The notes: a model not told the origin generated them from the letters alone. DNA of 64,000 nt from Bacillus sp. Marseille-P3661 (GCF_900240995.1 NZ_LT965954.1:310001-374000), one strand, 5' to 3'; numbered from the stretch's first letter, positions 27,664 through 37,449 are shown. A program made the numbers and translations.

Positions 27664-27689
27664 ACCCTGATCATTCATCAGGGTTTTTT
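27664..27689 (+). terminator. Terminator after trpB
   Basis: CCCTGAT/ATCAGGG (27665-27671 with 27677-27683) followed by six T. Confidence 0.9.
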
Positions 27690-27785
27690 GTATCTATAAT
27701 TTCAGGGCACCTTTGAACAAAAAAATCATATACATAATATGGGTTTTTTTTTAGTACTGTAAAATCTTGATCGGAGGTAAAATAA

Positions 27786-28439
27786 TTGGCAAAATATATC
27801 TGGGGAGTCGATTCCGCCCAAAAAGTAACTCCAAGTTTATACCAATGCGTGATGAACAATTTTGGTTATCCAAATTATTGGGGAAGGTACTTAACTACAG
27901 TTCCCAATGCTTCCGAAGGTTTATCAAAGGATGAAATTAACTTTATGAAGTCAAAAGGTATTAGGTTATTACCCATTTACAATAATTTTAAAGATGCGAC
28001 TGGTTATCGTGAAGGTCAAGTTGCCGCCTCAAATGCAATTTTCCATGCTAGACGTCTCGATATTCCAAAAGGCGCGCCTATTTTTGCCAATATAGAACGA
28101 TTTTTTCAGGTTGATAATGCCTGGATCCAAGCATGGGTTGAAACCATGTACCCAAGCGGATTTTTAAGTGGCTTTTATCATGATCCCAATGAAGGTCGTT
28201 TTAATGATGAATTTTGCGCAGCGGCTCAAAATAACAACCAAGTTAAAACGCAGTCTATTTTATGGAGTGCCGAGCCTCATATAGGTGTTACTGGAAATCG
28301 TAAAGCACCGCCTTTCAATCCGAGAAAAACTAATTGTGATAGCAATATCTGGGCATGGCAATATGGTCGTGACTCTAACTCATGTCCGATCGACTCAAAT
28401 TTAATAGATAAAAGATTATTTAATAAGCTGCCACTCTAA
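27786..28439 (+). CDS. DUF1906 (Rv2525c-like glycoside-hydrolase-fold) protein
   Basis: A 217-residue protein starting at TTG 27786 after GGAGGT. It opens with YIWGVDSAQKVTP, then NYWGRYL, GIRLLPIYNNF and IFANIE, the barrel-strand ends typical of DUF1906/Rv2525c-like TIM barrels related to GH25 lysozymes. It has no signal peptide, unlike many relatives. The acidic residues Asp (GVDS) and Glu (ANIE) could be catalytic. A role in cell wall or spore is inferred from the family only. Confidence 0.75.
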   Translation: MAKYIWGVDSAQKVTPSLYQCVMNNFGYPNYWGRYLTTVPNASEGLSKDEINFMKSKGIRLLPIYNNFKDATGYREGQVAASNAIFHARRLDIPKGAPIFANIERFFQVDNAWIQAWVETMYPSGFLSGFYHDPNEGRFNDEFCAAAQNNNQVKTQSILWSAEPHIGVTGNRKAPPFNPRKTNCDSNIWAWQYGRDSNSCPIDSNLIDKRLFNKLPL

Positions 28440-28515
28440 ATTATGAAAGGGTCTCAATGAGTTTAATACCTATGTTTTGATCGTTTAGCGTATTTTATAT
28501 ATTCTTTTTCCAATT

Positions 28516-28543
28516 AAAAAGCCAATTTCGATGGCTTTTTTTA
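28516..28543 (+). terminator. Terminator after the DUF1906 gene
   Basis: AAAAAGCCA/TGGCTTTTT stem followed by TTATTTG. It lies about 75 bp after the stop codon. Confidence 0.82.
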
Positions 28544-28604
28544 TTTGTTAATAAATGTGGTAAAATATGCAATATTAACCATTTAATTGACGGAGGTGAA
28601 CCAC

Positions 28605-29015
28605 TTGAGTAGACTGCCAATGATACTTACGTTGATTTCCATGCTATTAATCACAGGATGTAGCGAAAATAGTACCGAAGCTCCATCAACAACTCTAGCC
28701 GAAGATAAAAGCCTTCAAAATGTAGCTAATCAAAATGAATCAAATAGTACGCATGATGATAAAGGAAAAATTGAAAAAGCACAAAGTGAAGAAACAAAAC
28801 CAATGGAAGTTCAGCAAGCCGAGAACTTAATTAGACAATATCTAGAGCTCGGAGATAGTACAGATACTTTTGTTGAATACGACCATAATCAGAAAGGCAA
28901 ATTTGTCATTCATGTCTATGATATTATTGACAAAGGAAAGACCACGGAGCATACTGCAACAAGAGGTTGGTATCTTGTTGATCCAGAAACTGAAAATATC
29001 GAGGTTCTACCATAA
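28605..29015 (+). CDS. Small lipoprotein, unknown
   Basis: 136 residues from TTG 28605, 8 nt after GGAGG. The lipobox is LLITGCSEN (Cys about 19). A Ser/Asn/Lys/Glu-rich linker (about 20-75) leads to a compact C-terminal domain (AENLIRQYLELGDSTDTFVEYD, GWYLVDPETENIEVLP), an arrangement seen in small Bacillus lipoproteins of unknown role. I do not recognise a named family. Confidence 0.65.
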   Translation: MSRLPMILTLISMLLITGCSENSTEAPSTTLAEDKSLQNVANQNESNSTHDDKGKIEKAQSEETKPMEVQQAENLIRQYLELGDSTDTFVEYDHNQKGKFVIHVYDIIDKGKTTEHTATRGWYLVDPETENIEVLP

Positions 29016-29033
29016 TTTTATTAAGTCTAATGC

Positions 29034-29070
29034 AATACAAGCGGCTAGTTTACTCCTGGCCGCTTGTATT
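29034..29070. terminator. Convergent terminator overlapping the DUF4349 stop
   Basis: A 12-bp perfect stem AATACAAGCGGC/GCCGCTTGTATT (29034-29045 with 29059-29070). The right arm lies inside the last codons of the leftward gene. T tracts are modest. Confidence 0.75.
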
Positions 29071-29946
29071 ATTACGTTTAATTGCTTTTTTTCTTTTTAG
29101 CACTAGCCAAATAATCGAAAGAAGAAGGATACCTATCAACCATATTGGTGAAAATCCAACTAAGAAAATGATAATTCCAGCACTTACTTCTCTTAATATA
29201 TTAATTGTTTCTACAAAGCTCTTTTGAGCTCGTTCCCACGTGTTTAAATGGTCTTTAGCTAGAGCTGGTACAATAATTTCTGCATCATACAAATTTATAG
29301 TAACTAGCGAAAAATTTGTACGATTCTGCAAGTATTTGAGCTTTCCTTCAATTTGTTCAATTTGTTCTTGAACAGTGCCTAGTTCACTAGAAATTTCAAG
29401 TAATTCTTTCGTTGTTTTGGCATTACTTATAAAGGTTAACAGTCGTTCTTCAACAACTCTCTTAGCTTTTAATCTTGAATCCAAATCAACATATTCTTCC
29501 GTGACATCTTCTCCATGAATATTTCGCTCATTTACACGCTCACTTTCTGATTCAATAAAACTTAAAAAATTTTCAAACTCAGGCTGGGGGACTTTAGCAA
29601 CTATTCTAGCATTTTGTCTCCCTTCACCAACGTCATAAATATAGGATTCAACAGTAAAGCCACCCTTATTAGTAATCTCTTCTTGAATTATTTTAATTTT
29701 GTCTTTTAATCCTTGAACTTCTACTGCAAATTCTGCCTTATATGCAACCAATCTATTGTCTAAATGAACATCTTCAGCTAATTTGTTATCTGTGCTTTCT
29801 ATAGCCACTTCTTCGGATGAAGCAACTCCCGCCTGCCCGTCCCTAACAATAGAGCTATTTTCCGAACTACTTTCGGACCCTGCATTCCCACAGGCTACTA
29901 GCAATAAAGGTACTAATATAATAACGATAAACAATGTTCTTCTCAT
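29050..29946 (-). CDS. DUF4349 membrane lipoprotein
   Basis: A 298-residue protein from ATG 29946 (GGAGG 8 nt upstream). Lipobox LLLVACGN. The DUF4349 core (about 60-240) has the pattern RIVAKVPQPEFENFL, ERNIHGEDVTEEYVDLDSRL and coiled-coil helices (EISSELGTVQEQIEQIEG). A C-terminal transmembrane helix (about 250-280) is followed by a Lys/Arg-rich tail. It is thus anchored at both ends and exposed outside. Function is unknown. Confidence 0.8.
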   Translation of the reverse strand: MRRTLFIVIILVPLLLVACGNAGSESSSENSSIVRDGQAGVASSEEVAIESTDNKLAEDVHLDNRLVAYKAEFAVEVQGLKDKIKIIQEEITNKGGFTVESYIYDVGEGRQNARIVAKVPQPEFENFLSFIESESERVNERNIHGEDVTEEYVDLDSRLKAKRVVEERLLTFISNAKTTKELLEISSELGTVQEQIEQIEGKLKYLQNRTNFSLVTINLYDAEIIVPALAKDHLNTWERAQKSFVETINILREVSAGIIIFLVGFSPIWLIGILLLSIIWLVLKRKKAIKRNNTSGQE

Positions 29947-30254
29947 AAAAATCACCTCCAAATGACTTTATATATAAATCGACGAAAATATAGGTAAAAG
30001 AGTTACAAACATTATTCTTTTTAAGAGTTATCTATGAGAATATTAATGGTCATGGTACTTATACCGTACAATGGATCAAAATTATTAACTAAATATGTAG
30101 ACATTATGGGCGGGCAGAACAACAATGTGATTAGAGGTAATTTTCATAAAAGGATGGACAGATACTATAGAAGGTACTTTTCTGTACAGTAGATGTAAAG
30201 AAGAAAATACACATCGTGTACTAAGCTAAGGGGAATAAGCGTATCATCACTCAA
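29947..30254. other. Intergenic region, no gene seen
   Basis: About 300 bp between two leftward genes. It holds no ribosome-binding-site-preceded frame and no clear hairpin terminator for the PilZ gene. The leftward DUF4349 promoter should lie here. Confidence 0.4.
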
Positions 30255-30629
30255 TTACTCATTATCTCGTGATGTACGCTTTGATTGTTCATAACGTTTT
30301 AACTCTTCCTTTAGTATTGTATATAAAGTGTCATTGGTATCAAGTTTTACTCCATAATAGTATTGATTAATCTTTTTTTGTTTCCAAATAAACATACCAG
30401 TAAGTTTCAAAACATTATCGTTAATCTTAAAAGAAAGCCGCAACTTAACAGATTGTTTTACATCAATATCAAAAGGGATTTTACACTTAATTCCACCTTG
30501 ACTAATATCTATGATATGGATTATTCCACTTGAGCTATTTATAGGTCGGTCACCAATCATCGTCAGTTTAAATTCTCCTAAAATCGGTGGCGCAAATTGG
30601 TAACGAAAGGATTCATTTCGCTTATACAT
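30255..30629 (-). CDS. PilZ domain protein
   Basis: A 124-residue cytosolic protein from ATG 30629 (ribosome binding site GGAGACGAG). The PilZ pattern is partly visible: the basic N-terminus YKRNESFRYQF in place of the usual RxxxR, then IHIIDISQGGIKCKIP for the (D/N)xSxxG motif. PilZ proteins sense c-di-GMP. Together with YkuI and the HD-GYP protein it points to active c-di-GMP signalling. Confidence 0.8.
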   Translation of the reverse strand: MYKRNESFRYQFAPPILGEFKLTMIGDRPINSSSGIIHIIDISQGGIKCKIPFDIDVKQSVKLRLSFKINDNVLKLTGMFIWKQKKINQYYYGVKLDTNDTLYTILKEELKRYEQSKRTSRDNE

Positions 30630-30646
30630 AAGCTCTCGTCTCCTTA

Positions 30647-30685
30647 AAATAAGCAACTGACCACAAATGGACGAGTTGCTTATTT
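30647..30685 (-). terminator. Terminator after the acetyltransferase gene
   Basis: A 12-bp perfect stem AAATAAGCAACT/AGTTGCTTATTT (30647-30658 with 30674-30685), located just past the stop codon at 30689. Confidence 0.78.
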
Positions 30686-30688
30686 GTT

Positions 30689-31183
30689 TTACAAATAACT
30701 TTTACTATCGCGATATTCTTTTTTATAATCAGCAACTTTAATTAATAACGCTGTCTCATCGCAATTAAGAAACTTTGGACAACTCATACAATCTTTCCAA
30801 ATTTTTTGTGGCAGTTCTTGTTTATCTATGATTTTAAACCCACATTTTTTAAAGAAATCAACTTGGTAGGTCATAGAAAATACATTCTCAACACCTAAAG
30901 TATCTGCATCTTCAATTAAAGCAAAAACAATTTTCTTACCGATCCCAATTCCTTTTGCCTTTTCATTAACCACGAGTGACCGTACTTCTGCTAGATCTTT
31001 TCCTAAAACATGAAGACCCCCAGCAGCAATTATCTCACCGTCTTGTTCTACTACTCTAATACATTGAATATTTTCATATAGTGAAAGATGTGTTCGGGGT
31101 AACAGAAGATTCTCATTTGCATATAAATCTATTAATTCAAATATAGCATCAACATCACGAATCACCGCTTTACGAATTATCAT
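30689..31183 (-). CDS. GNAT-family N-acetyltransferase (ArgA-like)
   Basis: A 164-residue GNAT enzyme. The acetyl-CoA loop is NEKAKGIGIGKKIV (about 85-98), preceded by AEVRSLVV. The end contains CMSCPKFLNC, an unusual Cys cluster. Relatives include the short ArgA-type N-acetylglutamate synthases, but the substrate cannot be set here. The neighbouring proBA also uses glutamate, which is suggestive only. Confidence 0.78.
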   Translation of the reverse strand: MIIRKAVIRDVDAIFELIDLYANENLLLPRTHLSLYENIQCIRVVEQDGEIIAAGGLHVLGKDLAEVRSLVVNEKAKGIGIGKKIVFALIEDADTLGVENVFSMTYQVDFFKKCGFKIIDKQELPQKIWKDCMSCPKFLNCDETALLIKVADYKKEYRDSKSYL

Positions 31184-31235
31184 GTTCCATTCTCCTTGGG
31201 ATTTTTCAAGTAAAAATATTAATAAGTATACATTG

Positions 31236-31261
31236 GGCCTCCTACAAAAACGTCGGAGGCC
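31236..31261 (-). terminator. Inverted repeat after proA
   Basis: GGCCTCC/GGAGGCC (31236-31242 with 31255-31261), about 50 bp beyond the proA stop. It lacks a strong T run, so it is a likely but not classical terminator. Confidence 0.5.
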
Positions 31262-31312
31262 TTATAATTACATTTATTTTATATGCTAATTTCACTATTG
31301 GTCAATAATTTT

Positions 31313-32557
31313 TTATTTCAGCTGACCAGTACCATTAATTATATATTTAGTTGAAGTAAGTGCCGGAAGCCCCATCGGTCCACGAGCATGAAGTTTTTGC
31401 GTACTTATACCAATTTCAGCCCCAAATCCAAATTCAAATCCATCCGTAAATCTTGTTGAGGCATTGTGATATAATGCCGCAGCATCGATATAATTAAAGA
31501 ATTTCACAACATTCTCTTCCATATCAGTTATTATTGCTTCCGAATGTTTTGAACCATATTTGTTGATATGGCTAATTGCCATCTCTATATTAGGCACGCT
31601 TTTCATAGCAACTGTTAGATCGAGGTATTCAGTTCCCCAATCTTCATCAGTAGCTTTCTTCAATGACGGAACTAACTCTCTTAATTTCTCATCAGCGCGA
31701 ATTTCCACTTTCTTATCCTCAAGTGCAGCAACTAATTCATTGAGGTGATTAGACGCCCAATTTTGGTGTACTAAAATCGTTTCAGCAGCATTACAAACAG
31801 AAGGACGTTGTGTTTTTGCATTAACAGCAATATTTATAGCCATTTCTTTATTAGCAGATTCGTCAATGAAGATATGACAATTGCCAACACCCGTCTCTAA
31901 TACTGGTACAGTAGAATTCTCAACAACGGACTTAATTAACCCTGCGCCACCACGTGGGATAAGTACATCTAAATAATCATTTAATTTGAACAATTGTGAG
32001 GCAGTTTCCCTACTCGTGTCTTCTAATAATTGCACAGCAGCAATAGGGATCTCTGATAATTCTAATGCACGGTGTATGACATTTATAAGCGCTTTATTAG
32101 AATGGATAGCAGTTGAACTTCCCCGTAAAATAACTGCATTTCCAGTTTTTAAGCATAAGCTAGATGCATCCACAGTTACATTTGGTCTCGCTTCGTAAAT
32201 CATCCCGACAACGCCTAATGGCACCCGTATTTGCTGTATTTTTAATCCATTAGGTCGTTCCCAAGAATCCATCACTTCTCCAATTGGATCCTCTAATGTT
32301 GTTAATTGGATTAAAGCATCAGCCATATCCTTAATACGCTGTTCTGTTAATCTGAGACGGTCAAGCAAAGAAACAGTAAGACCGTTTTGTTCTCCTGTCA
32401 TTAGATCTTTTTCATTTTCGCTTAAAATAAATTCGGTTTCTTTAATTAGCTGCGCACTAATCTTCATTAATGCATCATTTTTTTGTTCTGTTGTTTTTAC
32501 AGCAAGTTCAACGGCTACTTCTTTTGCTTTTCTAGCCTTTTCTATTAATTCACTCAT
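31313..32557 (-). CDS. proA: Gamma-glutamyl phosphate reductase
   Basis: A 414-residue NADPH-dependent enzyme for the second step of proline synthesis. It has the aldehyde-dehydrogenase-like fold with [27 protein letters not shown], the catalytic Cys in [11 protein letters not shown], and [13 protein letters not shown] near the end. I start at the ATG at 32557, which overlaps the proB stop as ATGA. The longer start at 32590 lies inside proB. It is in the T-box-controlled proBA operon. Confidence 0.95.
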   Translation of the reverse strand: MSELIEKARKAKEVAVELAVKTTEQKNDALMKISAQLIKETEFILSENEKDLMTGEQNGLTVSLLDRLRLTEQRIKDMADALIQLTTLEDPIGEVMDSWERPNGLKIQQIRVPLGVVGMIYEARPNVTVDASSLCLKTGNAVILRGSSTAIHSNKALINVIHRALELSEIPIAAVQLLEDTSRETASQLFKLNDYLDVLIPRGGAGLIKSVVENSTVPVLETGVGNCHIFIDESANKEMAINIAVNAKTQRPSVCNAAETILVHQNWASNHLNELVAALEDKKVEIRADEKLRELVPSLKKATDEDWGTEYLDLTVAMKSVPNIEMAISHINKYGSKHSEAIITDMEENVVKFFNYIDAAALYHNASTRFTDGFEFGFGAEIGISTQKLHARGPMGLPALTSTKYIINGTGQLK

Positions 32558-33678
32558 TTTTTTATTTTCTCCTTTCTTAACGTTACCCACTGATTCCGAT
32601 GAATAACGACCGATTGGTCATGATCAATCATCCCTTTTGCTTCATCTGTTGATAATCCTTTTACTTTAACTAAGTCTAAGGAAGAATAATTAACCTCGCC
32701 TCTACCTATCACTTCACCCTTTGGCGAAACAACTTCCACAACGTCACCAGCAACAAAGTCCCCTAAAATATTCGTAACTCCAGCAGGCAGTAGACTTTTC
32801 CCTTTCTCTAACAATGCTTGTACAGCACCTTGGTCAACTTCAATTACACCAGCAACTTTAGAATGCAGTGAAAGCCATTGTTTTAAGTTAGTAACACCAG
32901 CTTGATTGGGATGCCCAATATACGTTCCATCACCCTTACCACTTAAAATGTCTACTAATTTTTCAGAGCCTTCACCTGTGCCGATAAATACGTTTACACC
33001 TAAAGAAAGAGCAGTACGTGCAGCCTCTACTTTGGATTTCATGCCACCTGTTCCCATTTTCGATCCAGATGAAGAAGCTGATTCAAAAAGCGCATCTGTA
33101 ATTTCAGGTAAGAAATTATATTTTTTTGCCTTTGGATTATCTTTAGGATTTTGGTCATATAATCCATTGACATCTGTTAAAATGACTAAAAAATTAGCAT
33201 GTACTAAACCGCTAACTAATGCTGACAGCATATCATTGTCACCAAATGTTAATTCATCAACAGAAATAGAATCATTTTCATTAATGATTGGTAATACATC
33301 CCGTTTTAATAATTCAGACAACGTAGAATATGCATTATTATACTGATCTTTGTTTGAGAATGTAGATCTTGTCAATAATAATTGCGCGGTAACTATATTG
33401 TGTTTCTTAAATTGCTCTGTGTAACCTTGCATTAACAAACCTTGCCCAACTGCAGCAGCAGCTTGTTTACCAGCTATCGTGACCGGGCGTGTCGGATAAC
33501 CCAGTCCTTTAAAACCTGCAGCAACAGCACCTGATGAAATTAAGATTACTTCATGCCCAAATCTTTTTAATAGAGATAATGCTTCGACATGTTCAGCTAA
33601 TTTTTCTATCGATAAGCCACCGTTTGTATTGGTTAATGAGCTACTTCCTATTTTAACAACAATTCGTTGTTTGGCCAC
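32554..33678 (-). CDS. proB: Glutamate 5-kinase
   Basis: A 374-residue enzyme for the first step of proline synthesis. The amino-acid-kinase domain (about 1-260) has [29 protein letters not shown] and [14 protein letters not shown]-terminal PUA domain (about 275-365) follows. The GTG at 33678 has AAAGGAG 8 nt upstream and is the best start. It is the first gene after the T-box leader. Confidence 0.95.
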   Translation of the reverse strand: MAKQRIVVKIGSSSLTNTNGGLSIEKLAEHVEALSLLKRFGHEVILISSGAVAAGFKGLGYPTRPVTIAGKQAAAAVGQGLLMQGYTEQFKKHNIVTAQLLLTRSTFSNKDQYNNAYSTLSELLKRDVLPIINENDSISVDELTFGDNDMLSALVSGLVHANFLVILTDVNGLYDQNPKDNPKAKKYNFLPEITDALFESASSSGSKMGTGGMKSKVEAARTALSLGVNVFIGTGEGSEKLVDILSGKGDGTYIGHPNQAGVTNLKQWLSLHSKVAGVIEVDQGAVQALLEKGKSLLPAGVTNILGDFVAGDVVEVVSPKGEVIGRGEVNYSSLDLVKVKGLSTDEAKGMIDHDQSVVIHRNQWVTLRKEKIKK

Positions 33679-33899
33679 ATTTAATACTCCTTTCAAAAAG
33701 TGATCTCTTTTTAAACGATCTAGTTTGTAACCACTTACTACAAGCTCATAAGTATAGACACTGTGTTAAAAACTTGCCAAGTAAATACAAATTATTACTT
33801 CTTAACTTTTCAAATAAGGCTGTGTTAAAGCTGATTTATTTATAAGTCTGCTGGTTGATAGGCGCGGAAATCAACAGCAACTTTAATACTGCCTAAAAT

Positions 33900-34222
33900 A
33901 AAAAAACTCTTCATCCTTGAAAAGGACGGAAGAGTTTTGTCTTTCGTGGTACCACCTTTTTTTGGCTTATAAAAAAATTATTACTAAACTCAAGGAAGAT
34001 ATTTGACGATGATCATTATATCTACTCTGAATATAAAGCCCTCTTAGCATCCATAACGGGGATTACCGGTTAGTTTTCAGCTAACTGCTCAAAGGCAGGT
34101 TCAAAAGTGTCTTTGTTACGATGAAATCTTTCAGCCGGTGGATTTCACTCTCTTTCGTATGATCACTATTTACTAATCCTCTTCAACGCAAGTAAATTAA
34201 TTAATTTTAAAAAAAATAATTT
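33900..34222 (-). ncRNA. T-box riboswitch, proline-specific (CCU specifier)
   Basis: On the minus strand the T-box core AGGTGGTACCACG lies at 33945-33957, followed by the terminator stem (33902-33938) and a T run. Upstream, stem I shows GAGAGTGAAATCCACC, GCTGAAAGATTTCATCG and GAACCTGCC. CCU, in the position of the specifier triplet (34097-34099), codes proline. Uncharged tRNA-Pro would therefore switch on proBA. The proB start is 220 bp beyond the terminator. Confidence 0.9.
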
Positions 34223-34228
34223 GTCTAT

Positions 34229-34258
34229 ATTATCTGTTAAACAAGGAGTCTGTGTCAA
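34229..34258 (-). promoter_or_regulatory. Promoter of the proBA T-box transcript
   Basis: Minus strand: perfect -35 TTGACA (34253-34258), 18-bp spacer, -10 GATAAT (34229-34234). Confidence 0.75.
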
Positions 34259-34293
34259 TATTTTTATCAAAAAAATATCTCAAAAACAATAAT

Positions 34294-34644
34294 TCAACTA
34301 ACCATCATTTCTGCTGTTAATTGCGCAACATTAATTTTTTGAATAATCCTTTTGGATTCTTCATCCGCCTCTGAAAATGCCATATACGTCTTTGATTTAT
34401 AATATGGTAAATTTAATGCCCCAAAAACACCTGTTTCTTTCGCTGGATATACTACAACCTTCCACACATACATTTCACTTTTTTCGGAACTTGTGGATCC
34501 TTCTAGAGCAATTAGCCAATGATTGGCTTTAATGCAGTTATCACAGTCGTTACAAAATTTAATACAAAAATTCTCCATATCATATTCCCTCATTGGTATC
34601 AATGCTTTTTGGTAGAATTCCTTATAATTAGGCATGTTAAACAT
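34294..34644 (-). CDS. Cysteine-cluster protein next to fixABCX, unknown
   Basis: A 116-residue cytosolic protein from the ATG at 34644, chosen because GGGGAG lies 6 nt upstream; the in-frame ATG at 34713 has no ribosome binding site. The sequence FCIKFCNDCDNCIK (about 27-40) has four Cys in CxxxCxxCxxC spacing, suited to a metal or Fe-S centre. The rest has the strand-rich text MYVWKVVVYPAKETGVFGALNLPYY. It lies after fixX but beyond a hairpin. I do not recognise the family. Confidence 0.6.
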   Translation of the reverse strand: MFNMPNYKEFYQKALIPMREYDMENFCIKFCNDCDNCIKANHWLIALEGSTSSEKSEMYVWKVVVYPAKETGVFGALNLPYYKSKTYMAFSEADEESKRIIQKINVAQLTAEMMVS

Positions 34645-34740
34645 ATAAATCTCCCCACTTTCAGCCTTTTCTTTGAAACCAAGGATAAATTCGGTAATTG
34701 TATGCACTATCATACGCAGAGTAAATTACACTCTGTGAAC

Positions 34741-34780
34741 TTTTACAATCTTTAAGTATACGATTCACACGATTGTAAAA
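34741..34780. terminator. Inverted repeat TTTTACAATC/GATTGTAAAA after fixX
   Basis: A perfect 10-bp inverted repeat (34741-34750 with 34771-34780) between fixX and the Cys-cluster gene. A nearby T run (A run on plus at 34777-34782) and a second repeat CAGAGT/ACTCTG (34717-34735) occur. It is a terminator of the fix operon or an operator for the next gene. Confidence 0.5.
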
Positions 34781-34839
34781 AAGCTCCTAAAAGGCGATTT
34801 TTCATAATTACTAATCCTACAAAAGCAGTTGCCAACATG

Positions 34840-35133
34840 TTAAGCTAATCTAAATACAATACCTAGACCACCTTTTGGATATTCCCATTTAATATTGTCG
34901 TTCGGACATCCTATACGGCAGCTCCCACATTCATGACAACCTTCATATCCGACAAACATACGTCCCAATTCTTCCCACTTATATACTTCACCAGGACAAA
35001 AGAGCGTACAAATTTTATCAGGACATTTTGTCGCACAGGTGTCATGGTCCAAAATAGTTAAATGCGATTTTTTGTCCGCCTTATAGCGAACTAAATATTG
35101 TTTCTCTTCAAGTGTAGTCGCCATTTTAGCCAT
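34840..35133 (-). CDS. fixX: Ferredoxin-like protein FixX
   Basis: A 97-residue ferredoxin-like subunit. The Cys motif CHECGSCRIGCP (CxxCxxCxxxCP) near the C-terminus would bind one 4Fe-4S cluster. A second Cys set, CATKCPDKICTLFCPGEVY, resembles the family's degenerate cluster site. I start at ATG 35133, overlapping the fixC stop by one base (TAATG) with AAGGTGA upstream. It passes electrons with FixC towards quinone. Confidence 0.92.
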   Translation of the reverse strand: MAKMATTLEEKQYLVRYKADKKSHLTILDHDTCATKCPDKICTLFCPGEVYKWEELGRMFVGYEGCHECGSCRIGCPNDNIKWEYPKGGLGIVFRLA

Positions 35134-36428
35134 TATTTCATCACCTTCCATGCCCGATATACATCCTTCACTACACCTAGTGTTCCTTTATTACCGATCA
35201 TCATTTTTATACTTTCTTTTTGCTTGTCGCGTTTTGGTATACCATCAACTGATAGGAAACTGCTAGCCGCTTTATTAATTAATGGAATATACTCCTTGAA
35301 ATATTGAGGGTTTGTCTCAAACGTATGAGTAGCATCCTTATATTTTTCAAGGTCTTGTCCAATAAAGCTCTCCATAACTTTTACTTTATATTTTGAGAGT
35401 GCCCGTTCTGACACATCATTTTTCTGCTTAGCTTCAATAATTGTGTCAGCTGCCATTTTTCCAGATGTCATCGCCATGTTAGAACCTTCGCGATGTATTC
35501 CGTTTACAAATTGTGCTGCATCCCCTACGACAAGTACTCCATCCCCATATAATTTTGGAATGGAATGGTACCCTCCTTCAGGAATAAGGTGTGCCAAATA
35601 TTCAGCAGATTCTGCATCCTTAATGAGTGGTTTTACCATTGGATGATTTTTAACATATTCCAATAATTCATATGGGCGAATCTTTTCTTTCTTCATACTT
35701 GATAATGTTACTCCTACACCAATGTTAATACTTTCTTTATTGGTATATATAAATGATGTTCCCAAATTTCCTTTTGTTGCATCTCCAAAAATCTCTATCG
35801 CTACGCCATGACCTTCCTCTACATTAAAACGATCATCGATTACTTTCTCAGGGAGATTTAATACCTCCATTACGCAAAGTGCAACTTCATCTGGACGTAG
35901 TTCTTTATGAAATCCAAGCTGTTTAGCAAGTAATGAATTTACGCCGTCAGCTAAAACAACAATATCAGCATAAACATCTCCGTCCGGTCGGTCTGTACGA
36001 ACACCAATAACCTTTCGGTTTTCGACAATACACTCTTTTACTAAAGTTTCATTAATTAGCAATGCCCCTGCTTCTACCGCTTTTTCAGCAAACCATTGGT
36101 CAAACTTAGCTCGTAGCACAGAAAAACAATTATACGGAGCCACCCCCCATTCAACATTTTTAACACTAGTACTAACACATGACTTTTCGTCCAACATCCA
36201 TGCCCGCTGCTCGACAATTGGTCTTTCAAGCGGTGCCTCTTTCCAAAACTCTGGAATAATGTCCTCCAATTGCTTTCTATATAAAATACCGCCCATTACG
36301 TTTTTTGAACCTGGATATTCCCCGCGTTCAATTAATAAGACCTTTAAACCTGCTTTTGCACTTGTGTATGCACAAGCTGCTCCCGCTGGTCCTGCACCTA
36401 CAATAACAACATCAAATTTCTCAGACAT
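35133..36428 (-). CDS. fixC: Flavoprotein-quinone oxidoreductase FixC
   Basis: A 431-residue FAD protein of the ETF-quinone oxidoreductase type. The N-terminal dinucleotide motif is VGAGPAGAACAYTSAKAG (about 10-27). GDAAQFVNGIHREGSNMAM carries the FAD-binding GDA. It accepts electrons from FixAB and, with FixX, reduces the quinone pool. It overlaps fixB by 8 nt; a GGAGGTG ribosome binding site sits inside the end of fixB. Confidence 0.93.
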   Translation of the reverse strand: MSEKFDVVIVGAGPAGAACAYTSAKAGLKVLLIERGEYPGSKNVMGGILYRKQLEDIIPEFWKEAPLERPIVEQRAWMLDEKSCVSTSVKNVEWGVAPYNCFSVLRAKFDQWFAEKAVEAGALLINETLVKECIVENRKVIGVRTDRPDGDVYADIVVLADGVNSLLAKQLGFHKELRPDEVALCVMEVLNLPEKVIDDRFNVEEGHGVAIEIFGDATKGNLGTSFIYTNKESINIGVGVTLSSMKKEKIRPYELLEYVKNHPMVKPLIKDAESAEYLAHLIPEGGYHSIPKLYGDGVLVVGDAAQFVNGIHREGSNMAMTSGKMAADTIIEAKQKNDVSERALSKYKVKVMESFIGQDLEKYKDATHTFETNPQYFKEYIPLINKAASSFLSVDGIPKRDKQKESIKMMIGNKGTLGVVKDVYRAWKVMK

Positions 36429-37449
36429 GCTCTACTACACCTCCGGACATTTCTAAGGCTGCTTTAAATTCATTAATGAATAGAGGAATTATTTCCATTG
36501 CGTCTCCTACTATTCCATAATGTGACGCATTGAATATAGCGGCATTTGGATCTTTATTTACTGCAATAACTAATTCTGAGTTTTTCATTCCAACTACATG
36601 CTGAATCGCACCTGAAATCCCAAACGCAAAGTATATCTTTGGCATAACCGTTTCTCCTGTTTGACCAATTTGAAGATGATGGTCCAGCCATCCAGCCTCA
36701 ACTACATCCCGAGTCCCCCCTACACTAGCCCCAAGAACATCTGCCAATTTATAAAGTAATTGAAAGTTTTTTTCATCTCCCATTCCTTTCCCTCCAGCTA
36801 CTATAATGTGGGCATCTGCTAAACTAGCCTTCCTTGTAGTATTTATTACAATTTCCAGCACCTTTGTTCTTAAACTACTTTCTTGTAAGTCTAGTTTTTC
36901 TTCGATCGTCCGACCTGTACGACCCTGCTCTGGAGTTAAAGCTTTCATTACCTTTGGTCTTACCGTTGCCATTTGTGGGCGATGCTTTTTACATAAAATA
37001 GTTGCCATAATATTTCCACCAAACGCAGGGCGGCTTGCCTCAAGTAATCGTTTTTCCAGATCTATATCAAGCATTGTTGTATCAGCGGTTAAACCTGTGC
37101 TAACATCCGTTGCAATCGCACTTGCCAAATCCTTACCATTTGCTGTAGCTCCATAAAGTATAATTTCAGGTTTATATTTATTGCATAGGTAACTAAATCC
37201 TTTCATAAAAGATTCAGTTCGATAATTTTCTAGTATTGGGTCATCAATTATATATACTTCATCTGCACCATATTCAAAACAAACCTGTGGCAAACATTTT
37301 ATATTATTACCTAAAAGTACTCCCGCGAGTGGTACGCCAAGTTTATCTGCAAGTTCTCGTCCCGCACCTAAAAGCTCAAGTGAAACCCCAACAATTTCAC
37401 CCTCTCTTTCTTCGATAAATACCCAGACACCTTTATACTCTTCAATCAT
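36421..37449 (-). CDS. fixB: Electron transfer flavoprotein alpha subunit FixB
   Basis: A 342-residue EtfA homologue. The C-terminal FAD domain (about 205-335) carries VGGTRDVVEAGWLDHHLQIGQTG, IYFAFGISGAIQHVVGM and AVNKDPNAAIF. With FixA it forms the bifurcating flavin site. It starts at an ATG after AGGGGG, 10 bp after fixA. Confidence 0.94.
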   Translation of the reverse strand: MIEEYKGVWVFIEEREGEIVGVSLELLGAGRELADKLGVPLAGVLLGNNIKCLPQVCFEYGADEVYIIDDPILENYRTESFMKGFSYLCNKYKPEIILYGATANGKDLASAIATDVSTGLTADTTMLDIDLEKRLLEASRPAFGGNIMATILCKKHRPQMATVRPKVMKALTPEQGRTGRTIEEKLDLQESSLRTKVLEIVINTTRKASLADAHIIVAGGKGMGDEKNFQLLYKLADVLGASVGGTRDVVEAGWLDHHLQIGQTGETVMPKIYFAFGISGAIQHVVGMKNSELVIAVNKDPNAAIFNASHYGIVGDAMEIIPLFINEFKAALEMSGGVVEHV

